DNA of 64,000 bases from Clostridium neonatale (GTDB lineage Bacteria > Bacillota > Clostridia > Clostridiales > Clostridiaceae), in the NCBI RefSeq assembly GCF_001458595.1, contig NZ_LN890328.1, forward strand, positions 2,113,743 through 2,177,742, read 5' to 3'. The notes below the pieces were generated by a model. It worked only from the letters and a program-made list of their open reading frames with translations, searched no databases and was not told the origin of the DNA. The stretch's first letter is position 1, and each line of letters begins with the position of its first letter. Positions 17,198 through 26,797 of this stretch are shown in pieces. Position numbers and translations under genes: made by a program.

Positions 17198-18034
17198 TTA
17201 TAAAAGTCTTGTTCCTTCTTTATCTTGTGTTATTAGTTTCTTTTTCATTAGTCCGCCAAGAGTCATTTTAAAGTAATTTTTACTTGTATTGAATTCTCTT
17301 TTAATTTCTTCTGATGAACTCTTATCATTATATGGCATATATCCACCATTTTCTCTTAAATACTTAAGTATTACTTCACTTAATTCTTCTCTTGCATCTA
17401 AACGTTTCTTTCTTGTAGTAATTCCAAGTATTCCATCTTCATAAACTCTTTTTATTCTAGCACTTATTTCTTCACCTGGATATATGTACTCTAAATGCTC
17501 ATTAGGCAATATAAGTCCTATATATTCTCTATCAACAGCAATCTTTAAAGTTCCATTTTCAGCAGTATCATATACTATAACCTTAACTTCATCATCAACC
17601 TTATACTTACCTTCTTCTGCAATATCTAAGTATTCATGAATCTTAGTAGTACCTGCTAACCTGTCTGTTTTATCAATATACATATAAAATAAGTATTTTT
17701 TTCCCGTCTTTAATTTAAATGCCTGCTCTTTTAAAGGTATAAATAAATCTCTTTCAAGTCCTATATTAACAAAAGCACCAATTTCACTTTGAGATACAAC
17801 CTCTAAGTATGCAATATTTCCAACAGTTAATAAGGGTCTTTTTAAAGTAGAAATCAATCTATCTTTAGAATCTCTATAAACAAAAACTTCTAAACTTTCA
17901 CCTACTTCTACTTTGCTACCTTTCGCATTACTATTTGGTAATAGCACCTCATCTCCAAATTTATCTTCTAGATAATAACCAAAATCCACTTTTTTCTTTA
18001 CCTTTAATTTATTAAATTGTCCTATATTTATCAT
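17198..18034 (-). CDS. cvfB: CvfB-family S1-domain RNA-binding protein
   Basis: 278-residue cytosolic protein of the CvfB/YitL family: tandem S1-like RNA-binding modules (about 1-60, 65-130 and 140-210) and a C-terminal winged helix (SSSEEIKREFNTSKNYFKM). Typical family sequences include DRLISTLKRP, GAFVNIGLERDLFIP and GILGITTRKKRLDAREELSEVIL. The length is normal. In staphylococci CvfB affects virulence gene expression, but its precise role here is unknown. It is separated by 39 bases from the upstream carbonic-anhydrase-like gene. Confidence 0.88.
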   Translation of the reverse strand: MINIGQFNKLKVKKKVDFGYYLEDKFGDEVLLPNSNAKGSKVEVGESLEVFVYRDSKDRLISTLKRPLLTVGNIAYLEVVSQSEIGAFVNIGLERDLFIPLKEQAFKLKTGKKYLFYMYIDKTDRLAGTTKIHEYLDIAEEGKYKVDDEVKVIVYDTAENGTLKIAVDREYIGLILPNEHLEYIYPGEEISARIKRVYEDGILGITTRKKRLDAREELSEVILKYLRENGGYMPYNDKSSSEEIKREFNTSKNYFKMTLGGLMKKKLITQDKEGTRLL

Positions 18035-18073
18035 ATTTTATCCTCCATAGAGTTATTTGCTAACTTTCTATAT

Positions 18074-18574
18074 TTATTTAAATTCATTGCTTAAATTTAC
18101 ATAATTCAAGCTAGACTTTTTATTACTTTCAATTTCCTCTTGAGTTAATTTTCTAACCACTTTTGCTGGATTTCCAAGTATTAAAACATTATCCTCAAAC
18201 ACCTTATTAGATGTTATTAAACTTCCAGCCCCTATAATAGTATTATTGCCAATTTTAGATCCATTTAGTATTATAGAGCCCATTCCAACTAGAACATTAT
18301 TTCCTATTTCACACCCATGTATTATTGCTCCATGACCTATAGTACATCCTTCACCTATAACAACTTTGTAATCTTCATCCGTATGTATAACTGTATTTTC
18401 CTGAATATTAGTATTTTTCCCTACTACTATATTTTCAAGATCACCTCTTAGTACTGCTCCAAACCATATATTTACATTTTTATCCAAATTCACATTACCT
18501 ATTATGACTGATGTTTCTGCTATATATGTATTCTTATGGATTTTAGGCTCCTTATTCTTAAAATTCTTTATCAC
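18074..18574 (-). CDS. Gamma-carbonic-anhydrase-like left-handed beta-helix protein
   Basis: 166-residue hexapeptide-repeat protein of the YrdA/PaaY group. The repeats run through most of the chain (VIIGNVNLDKNVNIWFGAVLRGD, IGEGCTIGHGAIIHGCEIG). Three histidines placed as zinc or iron ligands in gamma-carbonic anhydrases occur in VIHTD and IGHGAIIHG. A C-terminal helix (QEEIESNKKSSLNYVNLS) fits the trimer scaffold. Function in this subgroup is uncertain: carbonic anhydrase or acyl-CoA-related hydrolase. Confidence 0.85.
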   Translation of the reverse strand: MIKNFKNKEPKIHKNTYIAETSVIIGNVNLDKNVNIWFGAVLRGDLENIVVGKNTNIQENTVIHTDEDYKVVIGEGCTIGHGAIIHGCEIGNNVLVGMGSIILNGSKIGNNTIIGAGSLITSNKVFEDNVLILGNPAKVVRKLTQEEIESNKKSSLNYVNLSNEFK

Positions 18575-18692
18575 TTATGATCACCTCATTTAGATTATTA
18601 AAATTATTTTATCATTACAATTGCTTATTGTCATTATTTTAACTACTTCTCTAATAATATATATTATAAATAATTTTTAGAGGTATATTTTT

Positions 18693-19700
18693 TTGGCTAG
18701 TAAAAAGAGTGATAAAAAAAATGAATTTGATATAAAAGACTTAAAATTTTATTATGGAATACCACATGCACATTCGGGATTTTCCACTGGACACGGCACC
18801 CCAATAGAGACTTTTGATTATGCCAGACATAATGGCTTAAATTTTTTAATATTAACCGATCATAATAATTACCTTACAAAAAAGGTTCGGGTTAAGGGAA
18901 ATGAATTTACAAAATGGGATGCAAGTAAATATTTATCTTATAGATATAATAAAAAACATGAAAATTTCCTATCTATCATAGGTTTTGAAAGTAAAACTAA
19001 TCCCTTTGGTGATATGAACATAGTAAATTCTGATACTTTTTTTACAGGTACAGTTAATAATCTCCAGCTTATATTATTATGGATGTTAAATAATCCACAT
19101 GCTTTTATTTCAATCAATCATCCCCATAAACAAATACAGTATTTAGAATATAATCCTGTATTGAATAAACTTATAACCTCCATAGAGGTTGGAAATGGTT
19201 CATATCCAAATAGATATATACGATATGAGCGGTATTATTATTACTTGTTAGATAAAGGATGGAAATTAAGTGCAATTAATGGACAAGACAATCATCGAAT
19301 GAACTTTGGTGACACTGAAAATTTAACTTGTGTTATCGCAAATAATTTAAATACAAACGCTCTTGTTGATGCCTTCAGAAAACATAGAACCTATTCTACT
19401 GAATCAAGAAGCTTAATAATGCATTTTACTATTAATAATACTTTTATGGGAGACACACTTTCAAAAGATATTAATTCTCTTCAATTTTCTATATATGCTG
19501 AAGATCAAAATTATCTTATTAAAGAAATACACATCATTTCATATAATGGTAGCGTAATAAAGAAAATAACTGATTTGAATCTTCATAGAATAAGATATAT
19601 TTACAAACATAATCCTAAGTCAAACGAAACTTGGTTTATCATTAAAATTTTACTTGATAAAAATAAACTTGCAATAAGTTCTCCTATTTTTAGGCAGTAA
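18693..19700 (+). CDS. PHP-like metal-dependent phosphoesterase family protein
   Basis: 335-residue protein with PHP-domain metal motifs: HAHSGFSTG near residue 28, LTDHNNY near 55, a glutamate in GFESKTN, SINHPHK, and GQDNHR near 200. This pattern fits the CehA/McbA-like branch of the PHP superfamily, which hydrolyses phosphoesters or carbamates. The TTG start has AGAGGT eight bases upstream. The C-terminal 90 residues look like a beta-rich domain. A terminator follows at once. Substrate unknown. Confidence 0.8.
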   Translation: MASKKSDKKNEFDIKDLKFYYGIPHAHSGFSTGHGTPIETFDYARHNGLNFLILTDHNNYLTKKVRVKGNEFTKWDASKYLSYRYNKKHENFLSIIGFESKTNPFGDMNIVNSDTFFTGTVNNLQLILLWMLNNPHAFISINHPHKQIQYLEYNPVLNKLITSIEVGNGSYPNRYIRYERYYYYLLDKGWKLSAINGQDNHRMNFGDTENLTCVIANNLNTNALVDAFRKHRTYSTESRSLIMHFTINNTFMGDTLSKDINSLQFSIYAEDQNYLIKEIHIISYNGSVIKKITDLNLHRIRYIYKHNPKSNETWFIIKILLDKNKLAISSPIFRQ

Positions 19701-19730
19701 AAAAGTCGGTAAAGTTAACCGACTTTTTAT
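19701..19730. terminator. Bidirectional terminator after the PHP-like gene
   Basis: AAAAGTCGGT pairs with ACCGACTTTT around a 7-base loop, followed by T; it overlaps the last codons of the convergent gene. Confidence 0.9.
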
Positions 19731-20050
19731 TTATCTTTGTTTTTAACTCTATTTGGCTTAGCTTTTGGTCTTATTTGAATTTGTTTTTCTTTTTTCTTAA
19801 CTCCCCCTGTTTGCAGTATATCCATGAACCATAAGAAAAATAGTACTGCTAATATAGAGAGTCCATAATTTACAAATACATTAACTTTTCCTGCAAACAA
19901 TTGTATAATAAATAATACTATTGATATTGCAAGTGGTATGTATTTATTTATACGTATCTTAGAAAATACATACATTCTGCAAAGTGCAAAACATACAAGT
20001 ATAAGTATAAACATTAATACAAACATGAGAATTGAAGATAAAATAGCCAT
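19727..20050 (-). CDS. Small membrane protein with basic tail, unknown
   Basis: 107 residues: three predicted membrane helices (about 3-25, 35-52 and 56-76), then a lysine/arginine-rich cytoplasmic tail (KKKEKQIQIRPKAKPNRVKNKDK). I do not recognise the family. TTAGGAGGAC precedes the ATG. It is convergent with the PHP-like gene and shares its terminator. Confidence 0.65.
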   Translation of the reverse strand: MAILSSILMFVLMFILILVCFALCRMYVFSKIRINKYIPLAISIVLFIIQLFAGKVNVFVNYGLSILAVLFFLWFMDILQTGGVKKKEKQIQIRPKAKPNRVKNKDK

Positions 20051-20295
20051 AGCTTAAGTCCTCCTAAAAAAATCTATCCAATAATTAATATTAATTTATA
20101 TTCAGAATATTATCAAGCATTATAAAGATTTTTATAACTTTCCATATTTACTATTCAGAATACATAAGTGTAAAATTTTATTAAAATATCAATATTTCAA
20201 AAATATTTTTCTAAATCGTTATTTTCTTCTTTAAATTTAACATAATATTTGATAAAATAAAAATAAATTATATAAAATTAATTTGAGGTGATATT

Positions 20296-20763
20296 ATGGG
20301 TAGTATATCTAACGCTAATTTAGATGAATTAGATTTACAAATACTTGATTTATTAATAAAAGATTGCAGAACTCCTTATTTAGAAATTGCAAGAATCTGT
20401 CATGTAAGTGGCGGAACAATACATGTTAGAATGAAAAAGATGGAGGACCTTGGTATAATTAAAGGTTCTAGAATAATTTTAAACTTACCAAAACTCGGCT
20501 ATGATGTTTGCTGCTTTGTAGGTATCTACGTTGATAAAGCATCATCATTTAATTCAGTATTTGAAGAAATGTCTCATATTAAAGAAGTTGTGGAATTACA
20601 TTTAACTACTGGTAATTTCTCTATGTTTGCTAAAGTAGTTTGTAGTAATATTTCTGACCTTCAAGACGTGCTTCTTAATAAAATAAATACTATTACAGGC
20701 ATTCAAAGAACTGATACATTTATTTCATTATCTCAACCAATAGATAGAAATATTTCATTATAA
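20296..20763 (+). CDS. Lrp/AsnC-family transcriptional regulator
   Basis: 155-residue regulator. The N-terminal winged helix-turn-helix covers about 8-65 (LDELDLQILDLLIKDCR, then IARICHVSGGTIHVRMKKME). The C-terminal RAM domain (about 75-150) is of the alpha-beta sandwich type that binds amino acids and forms octamers, with the conserved LTTGNFSMFAKV strand-turn. TGAGGTG precedes the ATG. It is monocistronic with its own terminator at 20762-20796. Effector and targets are unknown; the two asparagine synthetase genes in the window are conceivable targets but nothing in the sequence proves it. Confidence 0.88.
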   Translation: MGSISNANLDELDLQILDLLIKDCRTPYLEIARICHVSGGTIHVRMKKMEDLGIIKGSRIILNLPKLGYDVCCFVGIYVDKASSFNSVFEEMSHIKEVVELHLTTGNFSMFAKVVCSNISDLQDVLLNKINTITGIQRTDTFISLSQPIDRNISL

Positions 20764-20796
20764 AGAAGAAAGTTAAATTTCTTCTTTAATTTTTGT
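20762..20796 (+). terminator. Intrinsic terminator of the Lrp-type gene
   Basis: AAAGAAGAAA pairs with TTTCTTCTTT, followed by a T-rich tail. Confidence 0.75.
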
Positions 20797-20927
20797 TAAA
20801 ATATGGCCTATACATTGCTTTAACAAATGTAATTTATTTATAATGCATAAAATATATACCACTAACGCATACTATTCTTGAATTAAATTATTAATTTTAT
20901 TTTTTAAATTTAAGGAGTGTGTTTTTA

Positions 20928-21125
20928 ATGAAAGTATTAGATACAATTGCACTTATATTAGTTATAATAGGCGGAATTAATTGGGGATTAATTGGATTCT
21001 TTCAATTTAACCTAGTTGGATCTCTTTTCGGATCTTTCTCAATGCTAAGTAGAATTATCTACGCTTTAGTTGGCATTGCTAGTCTTTATAGTATTTCATT
21101 CTTTATGAAGGATAAAGTTTCATAA
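20928..21125 (+). CDS. DUF378 family small membrane protein
   Basis: 65 residues with two membrane helices and the family hallmark GGINWGLIGFFQFNLVGSLFG between them. Relatives (such as Bacillus YuzA) are of unknown function. The ATG at 20928 has AAGGAG ten bases upstream; a GTG three codons earlier lies too close to it. The long hairpin at 21195-21247 ends the transcript. Confidence 0.85.
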   Translation: MKVLDTIALILVIIGGINWGLIGFFQFNLVGSLFGSFSMLSRIIYALVGIASLYSISFFMKDKVS

Positions 21126-21194
21126 GATAATACATTCTAAAATAAAATAATTTATTATATGTTTTAAATATTGTATATACAATAAATTAAAATT

Positions 21195-21247
21195 AAAACA
21201 ACAAGCATGACGTATTAATTACTTTCATACATCATGCTTGTTGTTTT
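21195..21247. terminator. Bidirectional terminator between DUF378 gene and HprK-like gene
   Basis: AAAACAACAAGCATGA pairs perfectly with its complement around a 21-base loop, with A and T tails on both sides. Confidence 0.93.
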
Positions 21248-21260
21248 ACAAATTAATTTT

Positions 21261-23015
21261 TTATTTTTTTACTCTTTTAATTTCATCAAATAATTCTATT
21301 GCTGCACTTCTAGGACCAGTTTTTTCTTGCCCTTTAACACCCAAACATGTTTTAATTTGACCAACTTTGACTTGATTAGATTTGAACATTAAATCAAAAT
21401 ATTCATCTATTAATATATCAGTTTCTATTTGCTTTTGTGCTGGTCCAAATGGATTTGCAAAATATGATTCTACAAGGCCTTTTTCTGTTGTTGTTCCTTT
21501 AGCAATTCTGGCACCTGCTTTAAATGTCTTTTTAGCATCATCCACATTTTCAAAGTAATTAAGATATTTATCGCCTTCTCTTACTTCATCATAATTATTT
21601 GCATAGAAGAAGAAATCTATTGGATAGCCCTTAGTTATTTCTTTGTATGATGCAACTGGCATAACTAATCTTGCATTAATCTTATCAGGATTCATAAATA
21701 TACTTCTATCTATTTCCTTGAATGCATAACCTTGATCTAAGTCATCTAATCTTACAAATGCGCCTATTTCTGTTCCGTAGCCTTTTATTACGCCATCTTC
21801 AATCTTAAATGTTCCCATATCATCAAAGATTATTGTCATATCTGAAATATAATCTTCACTTAAACTTCTAAAGGCTTCTAAGCTTTCTGATTTACCAGCG
21901 CCACTGTCTCCCATAATAACTACATTAGCAACATCACCGCTCTTTAATACAATGTTAACCATAGAACCATGGATTGGTAAGTAGCCACGCTTAATCATAA
22001 GAAGATTATAAAGAGTTAATGTCATCTTCTTCATATAACCAAAGTAATCTATTTTCTCTGAATGATTTACATATCCAAGCATTATATCATTTTTCTTATC
22101 ATCATAGAAAACTGTTTGAAGCTCTTCTCCGTCATCTTTAGCGCCAAAAACATATATCATTTCTGGCTTTCTTCCTCTAGTTTCTTCACTTCTAGCCATT
22201 TCAAACAAGTTACATAATGTTATTCCATGTTCCATAAAATCTCTATGGAAGTATATGAAAATTAGCATCCCACCTATTTTAGCTGGATAGCAGAACCAAT
22301 GCTCTTTATTTATTTGTGCATATTTTAATGGATTGTAGTCAATCTCAGTAAACATTCCGTCTCTTGTATTTCTCTTAGGATATGTTATAAATGGAGTCTC
22401 TAAAAGAATTTTATCTATAAATGGAATATCTTCTAATAGCTCATATCCTTGTGGTCTAGCCCATTCCATTTCATGTATCATAACACATGCATTTCCACCT
22501 GCAGGTATTTGTCTATATACTTGTGGTTCATATCCAAGCATGCTCTTTTCTATTTTTCTATACAATTTTAATATTAATACCGAAAAGTTATCATTAGCTT
22601 CAGTAAAACTTGCTGCTGCGAGTCCTTCTTGCACTTTATATCTATGAATTATTGTGTACCTCTCAAGTCTTCTCCAGAAAAGATAAAAATCTTCTACAAA
22701 AGCTATAAAATCATCTTTTAAACTTAGTAAATCTAAAAACCTTTCATTATGCTCAATAATTTCTTCCACACTCATAACTGTTAAATATTTAATTATCTGA
22801 ATTATATCTCTTCTTACATCTATTAAGCTATCTGTATTTAATGAATTACTTAAATATCTATATGATTTAGAATTTTTCTTTTTAGATCTTCTTAAATAGA
22901 TATCTAAAATTCGTCTAAATCCGTCACTTTCTAATACAGCCTCAAAGCTATCACAATACTTTGCAGTAAAGTTAATCATAACTTTGTCATTACTCATTGA
23001 AAATTCTTTTTTCAT
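21261..23015 (-). CDS. P-loop kinase-like protein related to HPr kinase/PEP carboxykinase folds
   Basis: 584-residue cytosolic protein. The last third holds HGSMV followed by the P-loop GDSGAGKSE near residue 370 and an acidic pair IIFDDMG near 395. That order (HGxxV, GxSGxGKSE, xxDD) is the layout of HPr kinase/phosphorylase and, more distantly, of PEP carboxykinases. The first 330 residues do not resemble a known domain to me. ATG at 23015 has a G-rich site (GGGGGGA) seven bases upstream; an ATG five codons earlier overlaps that site. Substrate could be a protein serine or a small acid; the role is not known. It is monocistronic and divergent from the next gene. Confidence 0.65.
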   Translation of the reverse strand: MKKEFSMSNDKVMINFTAKYCDSFEAVLESDGFRRILDIYLRRSKKKNSKSYRYLSNSLNTDSLIDVRRDIIQIIKYLTVMSVEEIIEHNERFLDLLSLKDDFIAFVEDFYLFWRRLERYTIIHRYKVQEGLAAASFTEANDNFSVLILKLYRKIEKSMLGYEPQVYRQIPAGGNACVMIHEMEWARPQGYELLEDIPFIDKILLETPFITYPKRNTRDGMFTEIDYNPLKYAQINKEHWFCYPAKIGGMLIFIYFHRDFMEHGITLCNLFEMARSEETRGRKPEMIYVFGAKDDGEELQTVFYDDKKNDIMLGYVNHSEKIDYFGYMKKMTLTLYNLLMIKRGYLPIHGSMVNIVLKSGDVANVVIMGDSGAGKSESLEAFRSLSEDYISDMTIIFDDMGTFKIEDGVIKGYGTEIGAFVRLDDLDQGYAFKEIDRSIFMNPDKINARLVMPVASYKEITKGYPIDFFFYANNYDEVREGDKYLNYFENVDDAKKTFKAGARIAKGTTTEKGLVESYFANPFGPAQKQIETDILIDEYFDLMFKSNQVKVGQIKTCLGVKGQEKTGPRSAAIELFDEIKRVKK

Positions 23016-23408
23016 TTTTCGTCCCCCCATTATGAATTTTTTATATCAAAAAAATTTCATTTTATTTCACTTTGCCACGTTCTTATAACATTATACCATA
23101 TTTTTTGCAATATTCAACCTATCAATTTTTCATTTGTTGCATTTTTCATTTAAAACTTTCTTACTTCATTTAGCTATTTTAGAGTGAAATACGCAGTTTG
23201 TAATTATATTTTCATTCAATATATTAATCTTATGCTAAATGAATAATTAATGTGATTTTAAGAACGTTAATATATTTTTCAAACTTTTTATTCGCATTTC
23301 ATATTTTTCCTTAATATTCTAATTCTTTTTATAATCCTTCCATTCTTGTTAATTTAATGGTAAAATATCCCTAATTCATTATGTATTATTTTTTACGGAG
23401 AGAACTTT
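23016..23408. other. Divergent intergenic region, no gene seen
   Basis: About 390 AT-rich bases between divergent start codons; it should hold both promoters. No riboswitch or clear palindrome was recognised. Confidence 0.5.
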
Positions 23409-24287
23409 ATGAATAAAAATAAATTATTTAGAAAAAGACACATTTCCTTATTTGCAAATATTTTCATATTAGTTGCTTTATTAATATTTGTTAAACTTTC
23501 TTTTAACTTTAATAATTATTCTAATACTTATAAAAATGCCATGCTCGTTCACTATATTGATGTAGGTCAAGGTGATTCTGTTCTTATTCAAGTAAATAAT
23601 AAGAATCTTTTAATTGATTCTGGACCGGAGTCCAATAAGAATAATCTATTAAAATATTTAAAAAATCTTAATATTGATACATTAGATTATGTAATAGCAA
23701 CCCATCCCCACGAAGATCATATAGGAAATATGCAGCATATAATAAATACTTATAATATCTCAGCTTTTTATGCACCAAAAGTTACAACTAGCTCTAAAAC
23801 CTTTGAGCAAATGATAGATTCTTTAAAACGAAAAAATTTAAAAATAAATGTTATAAAGCAAGGTATATCATCCATAGATTTAGGTAATAATACTAAAGTT
23901 ACAGTCTTCTCACCTAACCATGATAGTTATGATAATTTAAATAACTATTCTCCAATTATGAAGATAGAATATAAAAATACTTCATTTTTATTTACTGGTG
24001 ATGCTGAAGAAGAAGTTGAAAGTGAAGTTTTAAAGAATAATTTCCCTTTATCTTCTGATGTATTAAAAGCTGGGCATCACGGTTCCTCTACTTCAACCAG
24101 CGCTTCTTTTCTTAATGCTGTTAATCCTAGTATATGTGTGATCAGTGCTGGTATAAATAATAATTATAATCATCCAAATCCTACTACATTAAAAAAGCTA
24201 CAAAAAAATAAATGTATTATTTATAGAACAGATAAACTTGGAGATATATTGCTTATTTCTGATGGAACTACTATTAAAAAAAAATAG
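23409..24287 (+). CDS. ComEC-type metallo-beta-lactamase-fold hydrolase, stand-alone
   Basis: 292 residues: an N-terminal membrane anchor (about 13-32) followed by a metallo-beta-lactamase domain like the C-terminal domain of the competence protein ComEC/Rec2. Metal motifs are HYIDVGQGDS, THPHEDHIGN near residue 100, a GDAEEE segment and GHHGSS near 220. The channel-forming competence domain of ComEC is absent, so this is the secreted or surface-tethered nuclease-like module alone. GGAGAG precedes the ATG. DNA or other phosphodiester hydrolysis outside the membrane is the likely activity, but unproven. Confidence 0.82.
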   Translation: MNKNKLFRKRHISLFANIFILVALLIFVKLSFNFNNYSNTYKNAMLVHYIDVGQGDSVLIQVNNKNLLIDSGPESNKNNLLKYLKNLNIDTLDYVIATHPHEDHIGNMQHIINTYNISAFYAPKVTTSSKTFEQMIDSLKRKNLKINVIKQGISSIDLGNNTKVTVFSPNHDSYDNLNNYSPIMKIEYKNTSFLFTGDAEEEVESEVLKNNFPLSSDVLKAGHHGSSTSTSASFLNAVNPSICVISAGINNNYNHPNPTTLKKLQKNKCIIYRTDKLGDILLISDGTTIKKK

Positions 24288-24372
24288 TACATGTGACTAT
24301 TTTCTTTCTATTTACTAAATATAAATTTAATAAAATACCAAAAATAATACTGCGTTGTTAATACAAGAAATA

Positions 24373-24401
24373 TTGACATAAAAAGACCATTGAGATATGA
24401 T
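24373..24401 (+). promoter_or_regulatory. Sigma-A promoter of gltX
   Basis: TTGACA at 24373-24378 and TATGAT at 24396-24401 with a 17-base spacer. No T-box or other leader element was found between it and the gene. Confidence 0.8.
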
Positions 24402-24452
24402 AAAAGTATTGTTAAAATGCAAGTTAATTATTAGAAATTGGGAGTGAAAAAC

Positions 24453-25910
24453 ATGGCAAATAAAATTAGAACAAGATTTGCACCTAGTCCAACTGGGTAT
24501 ATGCATGTTGGTAATTTAAGAACAGCTCTTTATGCATACCTTATTGCAAAGCATGAAGATGGTGATTTCATATTAAGAATAGAAGATACTGATCAAGAAA
24601 GATTAGTTGAAGGTGCTACAGATATAATCTTTAACACTTTAAAAATGACTGGACTTAATCATGATGAAGGTCCAGATATAGGTGGTCCAGTTGGTCCATA
24701 TGTTCAAAGTGAAAGAAAAGATATTTATCTTGAATATGCTAAAAAATTAATTGAAAAAGGTGAGGCTTATTACTGCTTCTGTTCTAAAGACAGATTAGAT
24801 ATGCTTAAAGAAAATGCTGAAGCATTAAAGAGACCTTTTAAATATGACAAACATTGTGCTCACTTAACAAAAGAAGAAATAGAAGAAAATTTAGCTAAAG
24901 GACTTCCTTATGTTATAAGACAAAATAACCCAACTACAGGTACAACAACTTTTGAGGATGTCATTTACGGAAAAATATCTGTTGATAACTCAGAACTTGA
25001 AGACATGATTTTAATAAAATCTGATGGTCTTCCAACTTACAATTTTGCAAATGTTGTTGATGACCACTTAATGGGAATAACTCACGTAGTTAGAGGAAAT
25101 GAATATCTTTCATCTTCACCTAAATATAACAGATTATATGAAGCATTTGGATGGGATGTTCCAGTTTATGTTCACTGTCCTCCAATAATGAAAGACCAAC
25201 ATAATAAGTTATCTAAGAGAAATGGTGATGCTTCATTTGGTGACCTTATAGATAAAGGCTATTTAAAAGAAGCTGTACTTAACTATATAGCTTTACTTGG
25301 ATGGAACGATGGATCAAATGAAGAAATATTCAGTTTACAAGAATTAACAGAAAAATTTGATTATAAAGATATAAGTAAATCACCAGCTATTTTTGATAGT
25401 GCTAAGCTTAGATGGATGAATGGAGAATATATAAGAAAACTTTCTTTAGATGAATTCCATGAACTAGCAATGGTTCAATATAAGAAAGTATTACACAAAG
25501 ATTTTGATTTTAAATTTATATCAGAATTATTACATACAAGATGTGAAGTATTAACTGATATACCAGAACAAATTGATTTCTTAGAAGAACTTCCTGAATA
25601 CTCTACAGATCTTTATGTTCATAAGAAAATGAAGAGCACTGTTGAAACTTCGCTTGAAAATTTAGAAAAAGTATATCCTGTTATTGAAGCTATAGGTGAA
25701 GATAACTGGAATATTGATTATTTACATGAAAAAGTATTTGAATTAATTAAATCTTTAGAAATAAAGAATGGTACAATGCTATGGCCTATAAGAACTGCTC
25801 TTTCTGGCAAATCATTTACACCAGGTGGTGCTTTTGAAATTGCTATTCTTATCGGAAGAGAAGAATCACTTAAGAGATTACAAAAAGGTATTGAACTTTT
25901 AAAAGCATAA
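24453..25910 (+). CDS. gltX: Glutamyl-tRNA synthetase
   Basis: 485-residue class I aminoacyl-tRNA synthetase charging glutamate. The HIGH-type motif is in APSPTGYMHVGNLR near residue 10 and the KMSKS-type motif is KLSKRNGD near 252. Length and domain order match bacterial GluRS. The ATG at 24453 has GGGAGTG seven bases upstream; a TTG five codons earlier overlaps it. It is driven by the promoter at 24373 and closed by a hairpin terminator. In organisms lacking glutaminyl-tRNA synthetase this enzyme also loads tRNA-Gln; that cannot be judged here. Confidence 0.96.
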   Translation: MANKIRTRFAPSPTGYMHVGNLRTALYAYLIAKHEDGDFILRIEDTDQERLVEGATDIIFNTLKMTGLNHDEGPDIGGPVGPYVQSERKDIYLEYAKKLIEKGEAYYCFCSKDRLDMLKENAEALKRPFKYDKHCAHLTKEEIEENLAKGLPYVIRQNNPTTGTTTFEDVIYGKISVDNSELEDMILIKSDGLPTYNFANVVDDHLMGITHVVRGNEYLSSSPKYNRLYEAFGWDVPVYVHCPPIMKDQHNKLSKRNGDASFGDLIDKGYLKEAVLNYIALLGWNDGSNEEIFSLQELTEKFDYKDISKSPAIFDSAKLRWMNGEYIRKLSLDEFHELAMVQYKKVLHKDFDFKFISELLHTRCEVLTDIPEQIDFLEELPEYSTDLYVHKKMKSTVETSLENLEKVYPVIEAIGEDNWNIDYLHEKVFELIKSLEIKNGTMLWPIRTALSGKSFTPGGAFEIAILIGREESLKRLQKGIELLKA

Positions 25911-25912
25911 TA

Positions 25913-25946
25913 AAAAGGGACCTCTAAAAAAGAGGCCCCTTTTTAA
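25913..25946 (+). terminator. Intrinsic terminator of gltX
   Basis: AAAAAGGGaCCTCT pairs with AGAGGcCCCTTTTT around a short A-rich loop. Confidence 0.92.
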
Positions 25947-26009
25947 AAGTAAAGTACTGTTTACTTCTAGAAAGAATCTGTGTTTATTCTGTTTATTATT
26001 CTATAATCT

Positions 26010-26783
26010 TTAAGCTAAATTATCCTTTATATCTTCTTTATCTATCTCAACAATAACTTCTGCATTATCATCATCATCTTCTTCAATTTCTTCTATATTT
26101 TTTATTTCATCAATATCTTCTATTTCTTCTTCAACTTCTTCAAAAATATATTTTTTCCAATTGACATAAATATAATATAAATTAACTACATCTTGTTCAT
26201 TATATTGAAGTATTTTATCAATTTTTTCTTGAGGCATTCTTTTAAAATAACTTCTATCTTTAATTACTTTATGAAAAGTTTTAGCTAAATTAGATCCGCT
26301 AATTACTTCTCCTTCTCTTACAATATCAAATATTTTTTCAAGATTTTTAAGACCTATTGATGAATTTTTATCTTTTTCATATTCCTTTTGGATATCAATA
26401 GAATCAAATTCATCTTCAAAATTATAATATATCTCCTGTTCTTTAAACAGATAGTTAATCACCGTAAAATCATTATTGCCTGAAAAAGTAACTATTGCCT
26501 TTTTACCTTTTTCTTTCATATTCACAAAATACTTTTTTGCAAGATATAGTATATACGTTGCTTCGTATTTGTCCTCAATCATATATTGAGTAACTTTGAT
26601 TTCTTTACTTTTCTTATCATATTCACATGCACCAAAAACCCCTATACATTTGGGCTTTTTATATACGTAGTGCTCAAGGTCAAAAAATATTAATTCTTCT
26701 GGTTTATATTCCCTATCTTCAGGTTTTATCATAAATTCATCGCTGTATTCTTCTACCTTCACATTGTTCTCTCGAATAATCAC
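26010..26783 (-). CDS. YprB-like DEDD exonuclease-fold protein with acidic tail
   Basis: 257 residues. The RNase H-like/DEDD core shows a first acidic pair in FFDLEHYVY near residue 34, a second aspartate in FSGNNDFTVI near 103, and a final YNEQDVVNL near 195. This matches the YprB ribonuclease-H-like 3'-5' exonuclease family. The last 45 residues are almost entirely Glu/Asp/Ile (EEIEEDDDDNAE), an unusual low-complexity acidic tail. It lies 14 bases downstream of the HAD gene and is co-transcribed. Substrate (RNA or DNA) unknown. Confidence 0.75.
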   Translation of the reverse strand: MIIRENNVKVEEYSDEFMIKPEDREYKPEELIFFDLEHYVYKKPKCIGVFGACEYDKKSKEIKVTQYMIEDKYEATYILYLAKKYFVNMKEKGKKAIVTFSGNNDFTVINYLFKEQEIYYNFEDEFDSIDIQKEYEKDKNSSIGLKNLEKIFDIVREGEVISGSNLAKTFHKVIKDRSYFKRMPQEKIDKILQYNEQDVVNLYYIYVNWKKYIFEEVEEEIEDIDEIKNIEEIEEDDDDNAEVIVEIDKEDIKDNLA

Positions 26784-26797
26784 AGTACCACTCTTTC

